DNA of 64,000 nt from an uncultured Pelagibacteraceae bacterium (GTDB lineage: Bacteria; Pseudomonadota; Alphaproteobacteria; Pelagibacterales; AG-422-B15). Both the position numbers and the translations under genes were made by a program. Each line of letters begins with the position of its first letter. Position 1 is the first letter of the stretch. A model generated the notes under the pieces. That model made no database searches. It had not been told where the DNA came from and worked only from the letters and a program-made list of their open reading frames with translations. Below are positions 9,511 to 18,484 of the stretch, piece after piece. Where the stretch lies: NCBI GenBank assembly GCA_902624455.1, contig CACNXQ010000001.1, positions 141,828-205,827 of the forward strand, written 5' to 3'.

Positions 9511-10524
9511 CTATTTGCTTTCTCTAATTTCTGTAATTGACTTGGCGTGCTCAATGAACGCTTGATCCAACGGCATTGGCTCCCACTTTAAAATATTGAT
9601 CGTTTGAGAATTATCTATAAGAACATACTTATCAAGCATAGGCACAAGACCTTTGGTTCGTTTATCAATTAAGCCAATCATTTTTAATAAAAATGACGGA
9701 GCTTTTTTTAGCTTAACTTTTTTATATCCACTGTTGTAGAGAGTCTCTGCTATATCATACATCCAAGTTGGATTTGCATGTGCCGCAATAAATCTTTTGC
9801 CATTAGCTTCTGGAGTCACCATTGCCTTTAAATGTAATTTTGCGACATCTCGTACATCTATGTAAGGAAAAGATATTGATGGTATCATCGGAAATTTACC
9901 AGAGATCACTTGTGAAATAATTTGAGTTGATGCCCCATCTAAATCGTTTCCAAGTTGAGGACCCATCACTCCACCAGGATTAATAACAGCCATTTCAAGT
10001 TTATTATTTTCATCTTGATTATTTATAAATTCCCAGGCGGCTTTTTCAGCAATTGTTTTGCTTTTTTGATAGGCTGTTACATATTCACTATCGATATCAG
10101 TCCATGTGTCGTGATCAGCAGTACCACCCTTCATGTGAGAACTGATAGCTGCAGTGGAAGATGTAAGAACAACTTTTTTTATTCCAGCTTTCTTCGCAGC
10201 ACTTAAAGCACGTAAGGTACCTTCTTTTGCAGGCTTAATGAGCTCGTTCTCATCTTTTGGTGCATCAATTGTAAAAGGTGAAGCAACATGCATTAAATAA
10301 TCACAATCCCACATTGCATCATCCCAACCATCATCACTTAGTAAATCTAACTGGCAGAATTCGAGATTATCATCTTGAGTTTCTTTTTTGATTGCATCTC
10401 TAACTTCATTTTCCCTCTCCATATTTCTGAGAGATCCTTTAACTGCATACCTATTCTTTAAAAGTTCTACAATACAGTGTTCAGCGATATAGCCTGATGC
10501 GCCGGTAACTAAAACTTTCTCCAT
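9511..10524 (-). CDS. NAD-dependent epimerase/dihydroflavonol-reductase-like protein (paralogue 2)
   Basis: A 337-residue protein of the same family as the downstream neighbour, with GASGYIAEH at the N-terminus, HVASPFTIDAPKDENE near residue 80, and YQKSK as the catalytic tyrosine/lysine pair. As first gene of the minus-strand operon it probably carries the promoter: a TATAAT box on the minus strand falls at 10548-10553, but no good -35 element was found. Divergence is spread along the whole length, so this is an old tandem duplication rather than a recent copy. Substrate unknown. Confidence 0.85.
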   Translation of the reverse strand: MEKVLVTGASGYIAEHCIVELLKNRYAVKGSLRNMERENEVRDAIKKETQDDNLEFCQLDLLSDDGWDDAMWDCDYLMHVASPFTIDAPKDENELIKPAKEGTLRALSAAKKAGIKKVVLTSSTAAISSHMKGGTADHDTWTDIDSEYVTAYQKSKTIAEKAAWEFINNQDENNKLEMAVINPGGVMGPQLGNDLDGASTQIISQVISGKFPMIPSISFPYIDVRDVAKLHLKAMVTPEANGKRFIAAHANPTWMYDIAETLYNSGYKKVKLKKAPSFLLKMIGLIDKRTKGLVPMLDKYVLIDNSQTINILKWEPMPLDQAFIEHAKSITEIRESK

Positions 10525-10580
10525 ATTTTCTCTATCCTATTGATATTATTATATAAAATCTTAACAAATAATTACTTGTA

Positions 10581-10610
10581 TTGAAACTCTTAATAATTAT
10601 GTATTAAAAT
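10581..10610 (+). promoter_or_regulatory. Candidate sigma-70 promoter for the BI-1 family gene
   Basis: TTGAAA at 10581-10586 and TAAAAT at 10605-10610 are separated by 18 bases, in the 119-base divergent gap. A GAGG ribosome-binding site follows at 10631-10634, nine bases before the ATG at 10644. In such AT-rich sequence matches like this occur by chance, so confidence is moderate. Confidence 0.45.
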
Positions 10611-10643
10611 ATAAATAAATATTAATACAAGAGGTTTTTACTT

Positions 10644-11378
10644 ATGGAATATCAAACAAGAGCACAATCAACCCCAGCTATTGATGCAGGTTTAAGGCAG
10701 TACATGCTGAGTGTTTATAATTACATGGCATCTGGTTTAGCTTTAACAGGTTTGATTGCTTTTATGTTATTTCAAGCTACAGCCGTAACAGGACCAACAG
10801 GTGAGATAGTTGGTTTAACAAGTTTAGGCGTCTCTCTGTACACTGGTCCCATGATGTGGGTTGTGGCATTAGCTCCTCTTGGAGTTGTCATGTATATGAG
10901 CTTTGGTATTCGTGGCATGTCAGCTGCAAGAGCTCAAACTATGTTTTGGGTGTTTGCTTTCTTGATGGGTCTTTCCTTATCAACAATTTTTCTTACTTAC
11001 ACTGGTGCTAGTATTGCTAGAGTATTTTTTATTACTGCAAGTACTTTTGGTGCTATGAGCATATATGGATACACAACTAAGCGTGATCTAACTGGCTTTG
11101 GTTCATTTTTATTTATGGGGCTGATCGGTATTATTATAGCTTCAATTGTAAATATCTTTATGCAATCACCTGCCCTTTATTTTGGAATATCAATCTTAGG
11201 TGTTTTAATTTTTGTTGGTCTTACAGCTTACGATACACAAAAAATTAAAAATATGTATATGGCTTATGATAGTGGCGAAGTAGCAGCAAAAAAAGCAATT
11301 ATGGGAGCGCTTACGTTATACTTAGACTTCATAAATCTATTTATTATGCTTTTAAGATTGTTTGGCCAAAGAAGATAA
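10644..11378 (+). CDS. Bax inhibitor-1/YccA family membrane protein
   Basis: A 244-residue integral membrane protein with about seven hydrophobic segments. It has the N-terminal DAGLRQYMLSVYNYMASGL of bacterial BI-1 proteins, the central GYTTKRDLTGFGSFLFMGLIGIIIASIVN, and the C-terminal GLTAYDTQKIKNMY with the conserved aspartate region, ending in a hydrophobic helix and basic tail. Bacterial members act as pH-sensitive calcium leak channels or help membrane quality control by FtsH. It has its own promoter-like sequence and a GAGG ribosome-binding site. The gene ends 2 bases from the stop of the DUF2794 gene. Confidence 0.92.
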   Translation: MEYQTRAQSTPAIDAGLRQYMLSVYNYMASGLALTGLIAFMLFQATAVTGPTGEIVGLTSLGVSLYTGPMMWVVALAPLGVVMYMSFGIRGMSAARAQTMFWVFAFLMGLSLSTIFLTYTGASIARVFFITASTFGAMSIYGYTTKRDLTGFGSFLFMGLIGIIIASIVNIFMQSPALYFGISILGVLIFVGLTAYDTQKIKNMYMAYDSGEVAAKKAIMGALTLYLDFINLFIMLLRLFGQRR

Positions 11379-11380
11379 TT

Positions 11381-11740
11381 CTAAACAACTCTAATTTTTT
11401 TATTTTTCAGCTGATTGATTATATCAGCTAATACATCTGCATCTTTAATTTTGCTTTGGTATGCATCGTATAAAATATATTTTTTTTGCCTTTTTATTTT
11501 AGCGCTGTTTTTTTTAATGCTTAAAAATGCTTTCTCAAAAGTATTTCGATAAATAGAAAAAACAGCGTTGTCTCTCGTATGATCAATTGCATAGTCTTTC
11601 CAAATACCTTGAGCTACATTTTTTCCGTAAATTGAAAGTATCAAGTTGAGTTCACTCTTATTAAAAGTTGTAATACGTGTATCAGGCTTCAAATTGTAGT
11701 TAGTTCTTGGATTGGATGGATTGATGTAGTGAACTGCCAT
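11381..11740 (-). CDS. DUF2794 domain protein
   Basis: A 119-residue basic protein matching the pattern of DUF2794: TFNKSELNLILSIYGKNVAQGIWKDYAIDHTRDNAVFSIYR, then a K-rich middle and a C-terminal NQLKNKKIRVV. I know this family only from alphaproteobacteria, which supports the class assignment. Function is unknown. It is a single gene, convergent with the BI-1 gene and divergent from htpG across a 127-base gap. The N-terminal ~25 residues look disordered. Confidence 0.8.
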   Translation of the reverse strand: MAVHYINPSNPRTNYNLKPDTRITTFNKSELNLILSIYGKNVAQGIWKDYAIDHTRDNAVFSIYRNTFEKAFLSIKKNSAKIKRQKKYILYDAYQSKIKDADVLADIINQLKNKKIRVV

Positions 11741-11818
11741 GTTATCGTATGTTACCTCGAATTTATTGAAAAACCCATTTTTTTCAGGAATTTTTTTAAG
11801 ATACAGTTTTCTATATTA

Positions 11819-11846
11819 CTTGAATTTTATCTAAAAATTCCAATAT
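11819..11846 (+). promoter_or_regulatory. Candidate heat-shock (sigma-32 type) promoter for htpG
   Basis: CTTGAA at 11819-11824 is followed after 15 bases by CCAATAT at 11840-11846, resembling the CTTGAA / CCCATNT elements of RpoH promoters. Transcription would begin roughly 15 bases before the htpG ATG at 11868. The -10 half is imperfect and nothing else in the gap is better. The assignment rests on motif similarity plus the known heat-shock control of htpG. Confidence 0.45.
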
Positions 11847-11867
11847 AACATTCTCAAGAGAACAAAT

Positions 11868-13757
11868 ATGGCAAAAGCTGAAAAATTAGAGTTTCAAACG
11901 GAAGTCAGTCAATTATTAAAATTGATGATTAACTCAGTTTATTCTGAAAAAGAAGTATTTGTCAGAGAGCTAGTTTCAAATGCTTCTGATGCATGCGATA
12001 AATTAAGATATCTAGCAAATACAAAAGAAAACGTAATGCAAGACGATCCTGATCTTAGGGTTGAAATTGAAATAAATAAAAAAGATAACAGAATCTCATT
12101 CATCGATAATGGCATTGGTATGAATAGAAAGGACTTGATAAATAATCTTGGTACAATTGCTCGCTCAGGTACTGCTCAATTTTTAAAAGAACTTTCAGAA
12201 TCAAAAACTAAAGACCTATCACTCATTGGTCAATTTGGGGTTGGTTTCTACTCAGCATTTATGGTTTCTTCTGAAATTTCCGTAACTACAAGAAAAGCAG
12301 GAGAAAAAAAGTTATGGATCTGGAAATCAGATGGAGAATCAAATTTTTCTATAGAGGAAAATGAAAATTTAGAATTATTAAAATCAAACAGAGGTACAAA
12401 GATTGATATTTCTGTCACAAAAGAGAATAAAGAATATTTAGATAAAATAAGAATTGAACAGATAGTTAGAAAATATTCAGATCATATAAGTATACCAATT
12501 TATGTCATTGATGGTTCAGAAAAAAAAGATGAAAAGAATGAAGCAATAAACTCTGCCTCAGCAATATGGACTAGACAAAAAAGCAAAATCACTAAAGAGC
12601 AGTATAAAGAATTTTATAATCATGTCGGTCAGATGTTTGATGAGCCATGGATGACTTCACACTACAAAGCTGAAGGTAAAATTGAATACACTGTTTTAAA
12701 CTTTATACCATCATCTAAGCCTTTTGATTTATATGATCCTGCGAGAGAAAATAGATTAAAACTTTATGTAAAAAAAGTATTCATCACAGACAATTGCCCT
12801 GAACTTATACCTCCTTACCTACGATTTTTAAGAGGAGTAATTGACTCAGAAGATTTACCACTCAACATAAGTAGAGAGATGCTCCAAAATAATCCAGTTG
12901 TTGCAAAAATCCGATCTGCGCTAGTTAAGAGAACCATCTCAGATCTAAGAAAGAAACTTTCCTCGGATAGGGAGTCTTATGAAACTTTCTGGAGTAACTT
13001 TGGTCCCGTTCTTAAAGAGGGAATTTACGAAGACTTTGAGAAAAAAGAGAGCATATTAGAGATTTCTCTGTTCAAGCAGTCATCTTCCAAAAAATTAGTT
13101 ACTCTTGATGAATATATTGCGGAGATGCCAAAAAAACAAAGCGATATCTATTTCATGACAGGAGACGATTATGAAAATATTTTCAACAACCCAAGTTTAG
13201 AAGGTTATAAATCCAGGAATATAAATGTTTTAATATTAGATGATCCAGTAGATAGTTTTTGGACATCTGCAACTCCACAATTTAAGGAAAAATCATTTAA
13301 ATCTGTAACAAAAGGACTCGATGATCTTAGTAAAATCGATGGTAAGAAAAAAGAAGACAAATCAAAAGATAAGAAATCTGTCGATCCTTTAGTTGTTGTT
13401 CTGAAGGAGCAGCTCAAAGATAAAGTTAAGGACGTAAGGATTTCGTCTAGATTAACTGACAGCGCAGTTTGTTTGATTGGTGATGAAAATGCAATGGATC
13501 CTCAATTAGAAAAAATATTACAGCAACATAACCAATTGAATCAAGAAATGTCGATGAAAATTCTCGAGATTAATCCAGACCACAAATTAATTAAAAAGCT
13601 TTCAAAAATGGCAACTAAGAAAGATCAAATCACAGATATCAAAAGGATTGCATTAATGCTATATGAACAATCCAAAATTCTTGATGGTGAAAAACCCTCA
13701 GATCCTGTTAATTTTTCTAAAAATATTGTTGATACTATATACTCTTCAATTCAATAA
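11868..13757 (+). CDS. htpG: Molecular chaperone HtpG (Hsp90)
   Basis: The 629-residue protein has all Hsp90 regions: the GHKL ATPase domain with LVSNASDACDKLRY, the DNGIGM box and the GQFGVGFYSAFMV lid segment; the middle domain with YVKKVFITDNC and the LRGVIDSEDLPLNISREMLQ segment; and a C-terminal dimerisation domain. As in bacteria generally there is no charged linker or MEEVD tail. It acts as an ATP-dependent cytosolic chaperone. A possible heat-shock promoter lies just upstream. It appears to be monocistronic. Confidence 0.98.
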   Translation: MAKAEKLEFQTEVSQLLKLMINSVYSEKEVFVRELVSNASDACDKLRYLANTKENVMQDDPDLRVEIEINKKDNRISFIDNGIGMNRKDLINNLGTIARSGTAQFLKELSESKTKDLSLIGQFGVGFYSAFMVSSEISVTTRKAGEKKLWIWKSDGESNFSIEENENLELLKSNRGTKIDISVTKENKEYLDKIRIEQIVRKYSDHISIPIYVIDGSEKKDEKNEAINSASAIWTRQKSKITKEQYKEFYNHVGQMFDEPWMTSHYKAEGKIEYTVLNFIPSSKPFDLYDPARENRLKLYVKKVFITDNCPELIPPYLRFLRGVIDSEDLPLNISREMLQNNPVVAKIRSALVKRTISDLRKKLSSDRESYETFWSNFGPVLKEGIYEDFEKKESILEISLFKQSSSKKLVTLDEYIAEMPKKQSDIYFMTGDDYENIFNNPSLEGYKSRNINVLILDDPVDSFWTSATPQFKEKSFKSVTKGLDDLSKIDGKKKEDKSKDKKSVDPLVVVLKEQLKDKVKDVRISSRLTDSAVCLIGDENAMDPQLEKILQQHNQLNQEMSMKILEINPDHKLIKKLSKMATKKDQITDIKRIALMLYEQSKILDGEKPSDPVNFSKNIVDTIYSSIQ

Positions 13758-13838
13758 ATAGCTTTACATATGAAATTAAGACTCTTCTTTAGTCTAAAAA
13801 TGATCTATTATTTTTCTACATAATCAAAGGGAAAAGAA

Positions 13839-14468
13839 ATGAATAAATTTGCAACATATATAATCTTATTTTTTGTTACTGCCACTACATTTGCAAGCGC
13901 AACAGAATTAAATGAAAATAGTCTTTATACTGGTAAAATTAATAAAGCTTACAATCAAGCCGACCTTCCACTCCTACCAGGTGAATGGAAAATCTATGAT
14001 TTAGAAAAATCTGGCAGTGTAGCATCAGGTAATTTTTTTGTTTACGCAACTTTAGTTCCATCTAGTTTCGGCCCCTCTGATAATGCATTCTTTAATGATG
14101 GAATTTCATATGCTGTCTTGGGTTCTAAATCTGAGGAAACTGATTACAGAAGATCATTTTATGCATGTGATGCTGGTTGGATTACGGATGCGGAAACCAC
14201 AACCTCAAACATAGATACAAGAGGTTCAGGTAACTTTGAGGAAACGTGTTCTGCTAAAGGAGAAATTAATCCGTTCAATCAATTTTTCTTCACAGATTGT
14301 GGCGAGGTCTGCATCGAAGTTAATATTGCATTGATGTCTGAAAACTACAATATTAACGAAGGTAACTTTGAGGAAGCTTCAAATGATATTTTTAATGCGA
14401 TAAGAAACACAGTTGCAGGCAGCTCTGGCGCAGACATGTCAGGTGTAATTAATAAATATAAAAAGTAA
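13839..14468 (+). CDS. Hypothetical exported protein
   Basis: A 209-residue protein I do not recognise. A signal peptide is clear: basic start, hydrophobic core, likely cleavage after FASA near residue 21. The mature part contains LPGEWKIYDLEKSG early, a repeated strand-like pattern rich in aromatic and serine residues, and five cysteines including a closely spaced DCGEVC pair, so disulfides in the periplasm are likely. A purine-rich AAAGGGAAAAG ribosome-binding region precedes the ATG. The gene ends 3 bases from the acnA stop on the other strand. No function is proposed. Confidence 0.7.
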   Translation: MNKFATYIILFFVTATTFASATELNENSLYTGKINKAYNQADLPLLPGEWKIYDLEKSGSVASGNFFVYATLVPSSFGPSDNAFFNDGISYAVLGSKSEETDYRRSFYACDAGWITDAETTTSNIDTRGSGNFEETCSAKGEINPFNQFFFTDCGEVCIEVNIALMSENYNINEGNFEEASNDIFNAIRNTVAGSSGADMSGVINKYKK

Positions 14469-14471
14469 TCT

Positions 14472-17159
14472 CTAGGAATTTACGAGACTTTTAAACACAT
14501 ACTGAAGGATTCCACCTGTTTCCAGGTAATCGATTTCAGTTTTTGTATTAGCTAAAAGTTTAACTTTTGTAGATAAGTTTCTACCATTTTCATACTCAAT
14601 CATCATATTTAACGTCATTCCAACTTTAAGTTCCTGATTTAAACCAGTGATTGATATCTTTTCTGAGCCTTGAAGCTTAAGAGTTTTACGACTTTCACCC
14701 TTTTTAAATTGAAGTGGGAGTATTCCCATGCCAATTAAATTTGAACGGTGGATTCTTTCAAACGACTCTGCAATAACTGCTTTTACTCCTAACAAATTTG
14801 TTCCCTTAGCAGCCCAGTCTCTTGAAGAGCCCATACCATAATCTTTTCCAGTAAATATAACCAAAGGAGTATGGTTTTTTTGATATTTCATCGCAGCATC
14901 ATAAATAGACAGTTGTTTTTTCGACGGGAAATGTATGGTGTATCCACCCTCAATATTAGTAAGCATCTCATTTTTTATTCTAATATTTGAAAATGTGCCT
15001 CTCATCATTACTTCATGATTACCCCTTCGAGCACCGAATGAATTAAATTCATGACTTTGTACTTTATTATTTTTTAAATATGCGCCAGCGGGTCCGTCTG
15101 CTTTTATTGATCCAGCCGGACTAATGTGGTCAGTAGTAACACTATCACCAAATATTGCTAAAACTCTTGCCTTTTCAATATTACTTATCTCTTTTTCTTT
15201 GTCATTCATGTTTTGAAAAAATGGAGGATGTTGTACATAAGTAGAATTTTTATCCCAATTATATGTTAAGCCCTTAGGGGATTTTACAGCTTTCCATTTG
15301 CTATCACCTGCAAAAACATTTTTGTATCTCTCATTAAATAGTTTTGAGTTAATTGTTTTATTAATTGTATTTTGAATTTCTTTATTTGAAGGCCAAATGT
15401 CCTTTAAAAAAACCTTTTTTCCATCTTTTCCAATTCCAATTGGTTTTTTTGTGAGATCCACTTTAGTTGATCCACAGAGAGCATATGCAACTACCAAAGG
15501 AGGTGAGGCTAAATAATTCGCTTTAATGTGAGGATTAATTCTGCCTTCAAAGTTTCTATTTCCTGATAGAACACTACTGATAACTAAATTATTTTTTTCA
15601 ATTGTATCTACAATATCCTGATCTAATGGTCCTGAATTACCAATACAAGTTGTACAACCGAAACCTACAAGCTGGAAACCTAATTTGTCTAGATAATACT
15701 GAAGTCCAGATTTAGTAAGATAATCTGTTACAACTTTCGAACCAGGTGCAAGTGATGTCTTAACCCAAGGTTTAGACTTGAGACCAAGTTTAAAGGCTTT
15801 TTTTGCTAGTATTCCAGCTCCGATCATTACACTTGGATTTGATGTGTTCGTACAACTTGTAATTGCTGCTATTGCAACATGGCCGTGATCTAATTCAAAA
15901 TTGGAATTTTTAACTGATGATATGTTACTGATATTTTCCTTTTTAAATTCATTGTTTAGACTTTTGGTGAATGAGTCAGAAACATTCGATAATACTATTT
16001 TATCTTGAGGTCTTTTTGGTCCAGCTAGGCTTGGAACAATTGAAGCCAGATTAAGTTTTAATGTTGCAGAATAAACTCTCTTGTTTTTTTTGTAATCCTC
16101 CCAAAGTCCCTGATGAATTGCATATTTTTTAGTAAGTTCAATATCACTTTTGGTTCTTCCACTAATTTTTAAAAAATTAATTGTTTCTTCGTCAATTGGA
16201 AAAAATCCACAAGTAGCTCCATATTCAGGAGCCATGTTTGAAATCGTCGCTCTATCTGGAATAGACAATTCTTTAAGTCCATTTCCATAAAACTCTACAA
16301 ATTTACCAACTACACCTTGCTTCCTCAAAATTTCAGTAATTGTTAAAACTAAATCTGTTGCAGTTGTTCCTTCTTTAAGTTTTCCACTTATTTCGAACCC
16401 AATGACTTCTGGAACGACCATTGAAATTGGTTGTCCGAGCATAGCTGCCTCAGCTTCGATACCGCCAACTCCCCAACCTAATACTGACAACCCATTTATC
16501 ATTGTTGTATGACTGTCAGTACCTACAACAGTATCTGGATAAGCTTCAGTAAGTGTCCTATTTCCTGTTTTAACTTTTTTTGTCCAAACTGTTTTAGCTA
16601 AATACTCTAGGTTGACCTGATGACAAATACCAGTTCCAGGAGGAACTACCCTGAAATTGTCAAAAGCTTTTTGTCCCCAACGCAGGAATTGATATCTCTC
16701 AATATTTCTTTTATATTCTAAATCTACATTTTCTTTGTATGATAATTTGTTTCCGAAACTATCAACCATAACTGAATGGTCAACGACCAGATCAACTGGA
16801 GACAAAGGATTTATTTTTTTTGGATCGCCATTTTTTTTCTTTATAGCAGCTCTCATTGAAGCAAGGTCAACTACAGCGGGTACACCAGTAAAATCTTGCA
16901 TTAACACTCTTGCTGGTCGAAAATTAATTTCCCTATCAATTTTTCCAGATTTCTTCCACTTTGAGAATTCTATAATATCTTCTTTAGTTACAGACTTTCC
17001 ATCTTCATTTCTTATTAGGTTTTCTAGGAGAACTTTTATTGAAAATGGTAAATATGATATATTTAATAGACCATGCTTTTCAGCTTTTTTAAGACTTGAA
17101 ATAACATAACTATTTTTCGCAATTTTTATGGTTTTTTTTGTTTTAAAGCTATCGTACAT
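14472..17159 (-). CDS. acnA: Aconitate hydratase A
   Basis: With the ATG at 17159 the product is 895 residues and begins MYDSFKTKKTIKI, the usual aconitase A N-terminus; a GTG 51 bases further upstream would add an unconserved tail. The enzyme isomerises citrate and isocitrate in the TCA cycle. The three iron-sulfur cluster cysteines lie in ITSCTNTSNP and GFGCTTCIGNSG. The substrate-binding segment GMGSSRDWAAKG is also intact. It diverges from ccmA with 59 bases between starts and converges with the exported-protein gene. No strong ribosome-binding site is visible. Confidence 0.96.
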   Translation of the reverse strand: MYDSFKTKKTIKIAKNSYVISSLKKAEKHGLLNISYLPFSIKVLLENLIRNEDGKSVTKEDIIEFSKWKKSGKIDREINFRPARVLMQDFTGVPAVVDLASMRAAIKKKNGDPKKINPLSPVDLVVDHSVMVDSFGNKLSYKENVDLEYKRNIERYQFLRWGQKAFDNFRVVPPGTGICHQVNLEYLAKTVWTKKVKTGNRTLTEAYPDTVVGTDSHTTMINGLSVLGWGVGGIEAEAAMLGQPISMVVPEVIGFEISGKLKEGTTATDLVLTITEILRKQGVVGKFVEFYGNGLKELSIPDRATISNMAPEYGATCGFFPIDEETINFLKISGRTKSDIELTKKYAIHQGLWEDYKKNKRVYSATLKLNLASIVPSLAGPKRPQDKIVLSNVSDSFTKSLNNEFKKENISNISSVKNSNFELDHGHVAIAAITSCTNTSNPSVMIGAGILAKKAFKLGLKSKPWVKTSLAPGSKVVTDYLTKSGLQYYLDKLGFQLVGFGCTTCIGNSGPLDQDIVDTIEKNNLVISSVLSGNRNFEGRINPHIKANYLASPPLVVAYALCGSTKVDLTKKPIGIGKDGKKVFLKDIWPSNKEIQNTINKTINSKLFNERYKNVFAGDSKWKAVKSPKGLTYNWDKNSTYVQHPPFFQNMNDKEKEISNIEKARVLAIFGDSVTTDHISPAGSIKADGPAGAYLKNNKVQSHEFNSFGARRGNHEVMMRGTFSNIRIKNEMLTNIEGGYTIHFPSKKQLSIYDAAMKYQKNHTPLVIFTGKDYGMGSSRDWAAKGTNLLGVKAVIAESFERIHRSNLIGMGILPLQFKKGESRKTLKLQGSEKISITGLNQELKVGMTLNMMIEYENGRNLSTKVKLLANTKTEIDYLETGGILQYVFKSLVNS

Positions 17160-17218
17160 AGAGGGTTTACTGGGGGTATTAATAGGACTAATTTTAGCAG
17201 CTATCAACACAATTTTTT

Positions 17219-17818
17219 ATGAAAAAACTGTCTATTAACGAATTAAAATGTTTTAGAGGAGAAAACTTAGTTTTAAATAGGATTTCGGCCGAGATTAAAG
17301 AGGGTGAAACTTTTGTTATAAAAGGAAGTAATGGTTCTGGTAAGACGACGCTTTTAAGAGTCTTATCATCTCTTATCAAAAATTATAGTGGAACTATCAT
17401 GTATGAAGATAGAGATATTAAAGAAGATTATAAATTTTATCAAAAATTCAATTTTATTGGTCAGAAAAATGCACTCAAGGAAAATCTTTCTGTATCAAAA
17501 AATTTCAAACTTTGGGAAATTATCTATGGAAAAAAAACTGATGTAAACCTATTACTGCAGAAGTATAACTTAAATACGCTAATTGATAAGGACATTAGTT
17601 CTTTAAGTGATGGACAAAAAAAATGCATATCATTGTTAAAACTCAAGCTTTGTAGTGTCCCTATTTGGTATTTAGATGAACCTTTCGTATTTTTAGACTC
17701 TGAGAATAGATCAATCTTAACAGATGAAATTAAAAGTCACAATCATCGTGGCGGTATAGCACTCATAACAACTAATACGGAGTTGGATTATAAATCAGAT
17801 GGAGAGATTACTTTATAA
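17219..17818 (+). CDS. ccmA: Heme exporter ATP-binding protein CcmA
   Basis: A 199-residue ABC ATPase, first gene of the cytochrome c maturation operon. Walker A is GSNGSGKT at 36-43; the signature is LSDGQKK, a weak form of LSGGQ as usual in CcmA; Walker B is WYLDEP. With CcmB it powers release of holo-CcmE from CcmC. The C-terminus is short but within the family range. It ends 2 bases before ccmB. There is only 59 bases between this start and that of acnA, which must hold both promoters. Confidence 0.95.
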   Translation: MKKLSINELKCFRGENLVLNRISAEIKEGETFVIKGSNGSGKTTLLRVLSSLIKNYSGTIMYEDRDIKEDYKFYQKFNFIGQKNALKENLSVSKNFKLWEIIYGKKTDVNLLLQKYNLNTLIDKDISSLSDGQKKCISLLKLKLCSVPIWYLDEPFVFLDSENRSILTDEIKSHNHRGGIALITTNTELDYKSDGEITL

Positions 17819-17820
17819 TT

Positions 17821-18453
17821 ATGAAGCCCTTATATGATTTAATAAACAGAGATTTAAAAATTGCATTTTTTACAAGCTCTAATTTTTTGTTTACAGCATC
17901 TTTTTTTATTTTAATTGTTGTACTAATACCATTTATATTTGGATCAGACAGTGAGCAATTACGTATAATCTTTAAAGGTATAATATGGATAAGTATTTCA
18001 CTTTCAATCTTATTAACTTTAGAAAGAATATTTTATTCTGATTATGAAGATGGCTCTCTTGACCTGATTTTACAAAGGTACGAGTCTCTTGAAATTATAA
18101 TATGTGCAAAATATATCGCACATTGGGTAATCAATTGTTTACCACTAATTGTCATACTTCCTTTTTTGAGTTTACTCTTTCAACTTACTTTTTCAGACAT
18201 TTTTCCAATCTTAATTAATTTAGTTATTGGTTCAATGGGGATGGTTTTTGTTGCAACCTTTGTCAGTGCTTTAACTTTAGGTGCAAAAAGAACTATTTTT
18301 CTTAAGGGCATCATTCTAATACCATTATTAGTGCCCTTTATTATATTCGGAGTTGACCCCCATTCTTGGCCAATCCTTATAGCATTGTCGATGATGTCTT
18401 TTGTGATTTCTATTTATGCATCTGCTTATGGTCTGCGTCTTTATGGTGAATAG
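17821..18453 (+). CDS. ccmB: Heme exporter membrane protein CcmB
   Basis: A 210-residue integral membrane protein with six predicted hydrophobic segments and the CcmB pattern FYSDYEDGSLDLILQ after the second helix. It is the membrane partner of CcmA in the ABC-type complex that works with CcmC and CcmE. Position directly after ccmA with a 2-base gap and 31 bases before ccmC supports the call. Length is slightly under the usual ~220 residues. Confidence 0.93.
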   Translation: MKPLYDLINRDLKIAFFTSSNFLFTASFFILIVVLIPFIFGSDSEQLRIIFKGIIWISISLSILLTLERIFYSDYEDGSLDLILQRYESLEIIICAKYIAHWVINCLPLIVILPFLSLLFQLTFSDIFPILINLVIGSMGMVFVATFVSALTLGAKRTIFLKGIILIPLLVPFIIFGVDPHSWPILIALSMMSFVISIYASAYGLRLYGE

Positions 18454-18484
18454 TCTTTATGTGCAGTAATAATATAATGGTTTT

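Noticed and set aside
13779..13795. Terminator after htpG (AGACT/AGTCT stem)
   Set aside because: Only five base pairs with a seven-base loop and no proper T-run; too weak to call.
17160..17210. N-terminal extension of acnA from a GTG start
   Set aside because: The ATG at 17159 gives the standard aconitase start, and the extra 17 residues are unconserved and use up the promoter gap with ccmA.
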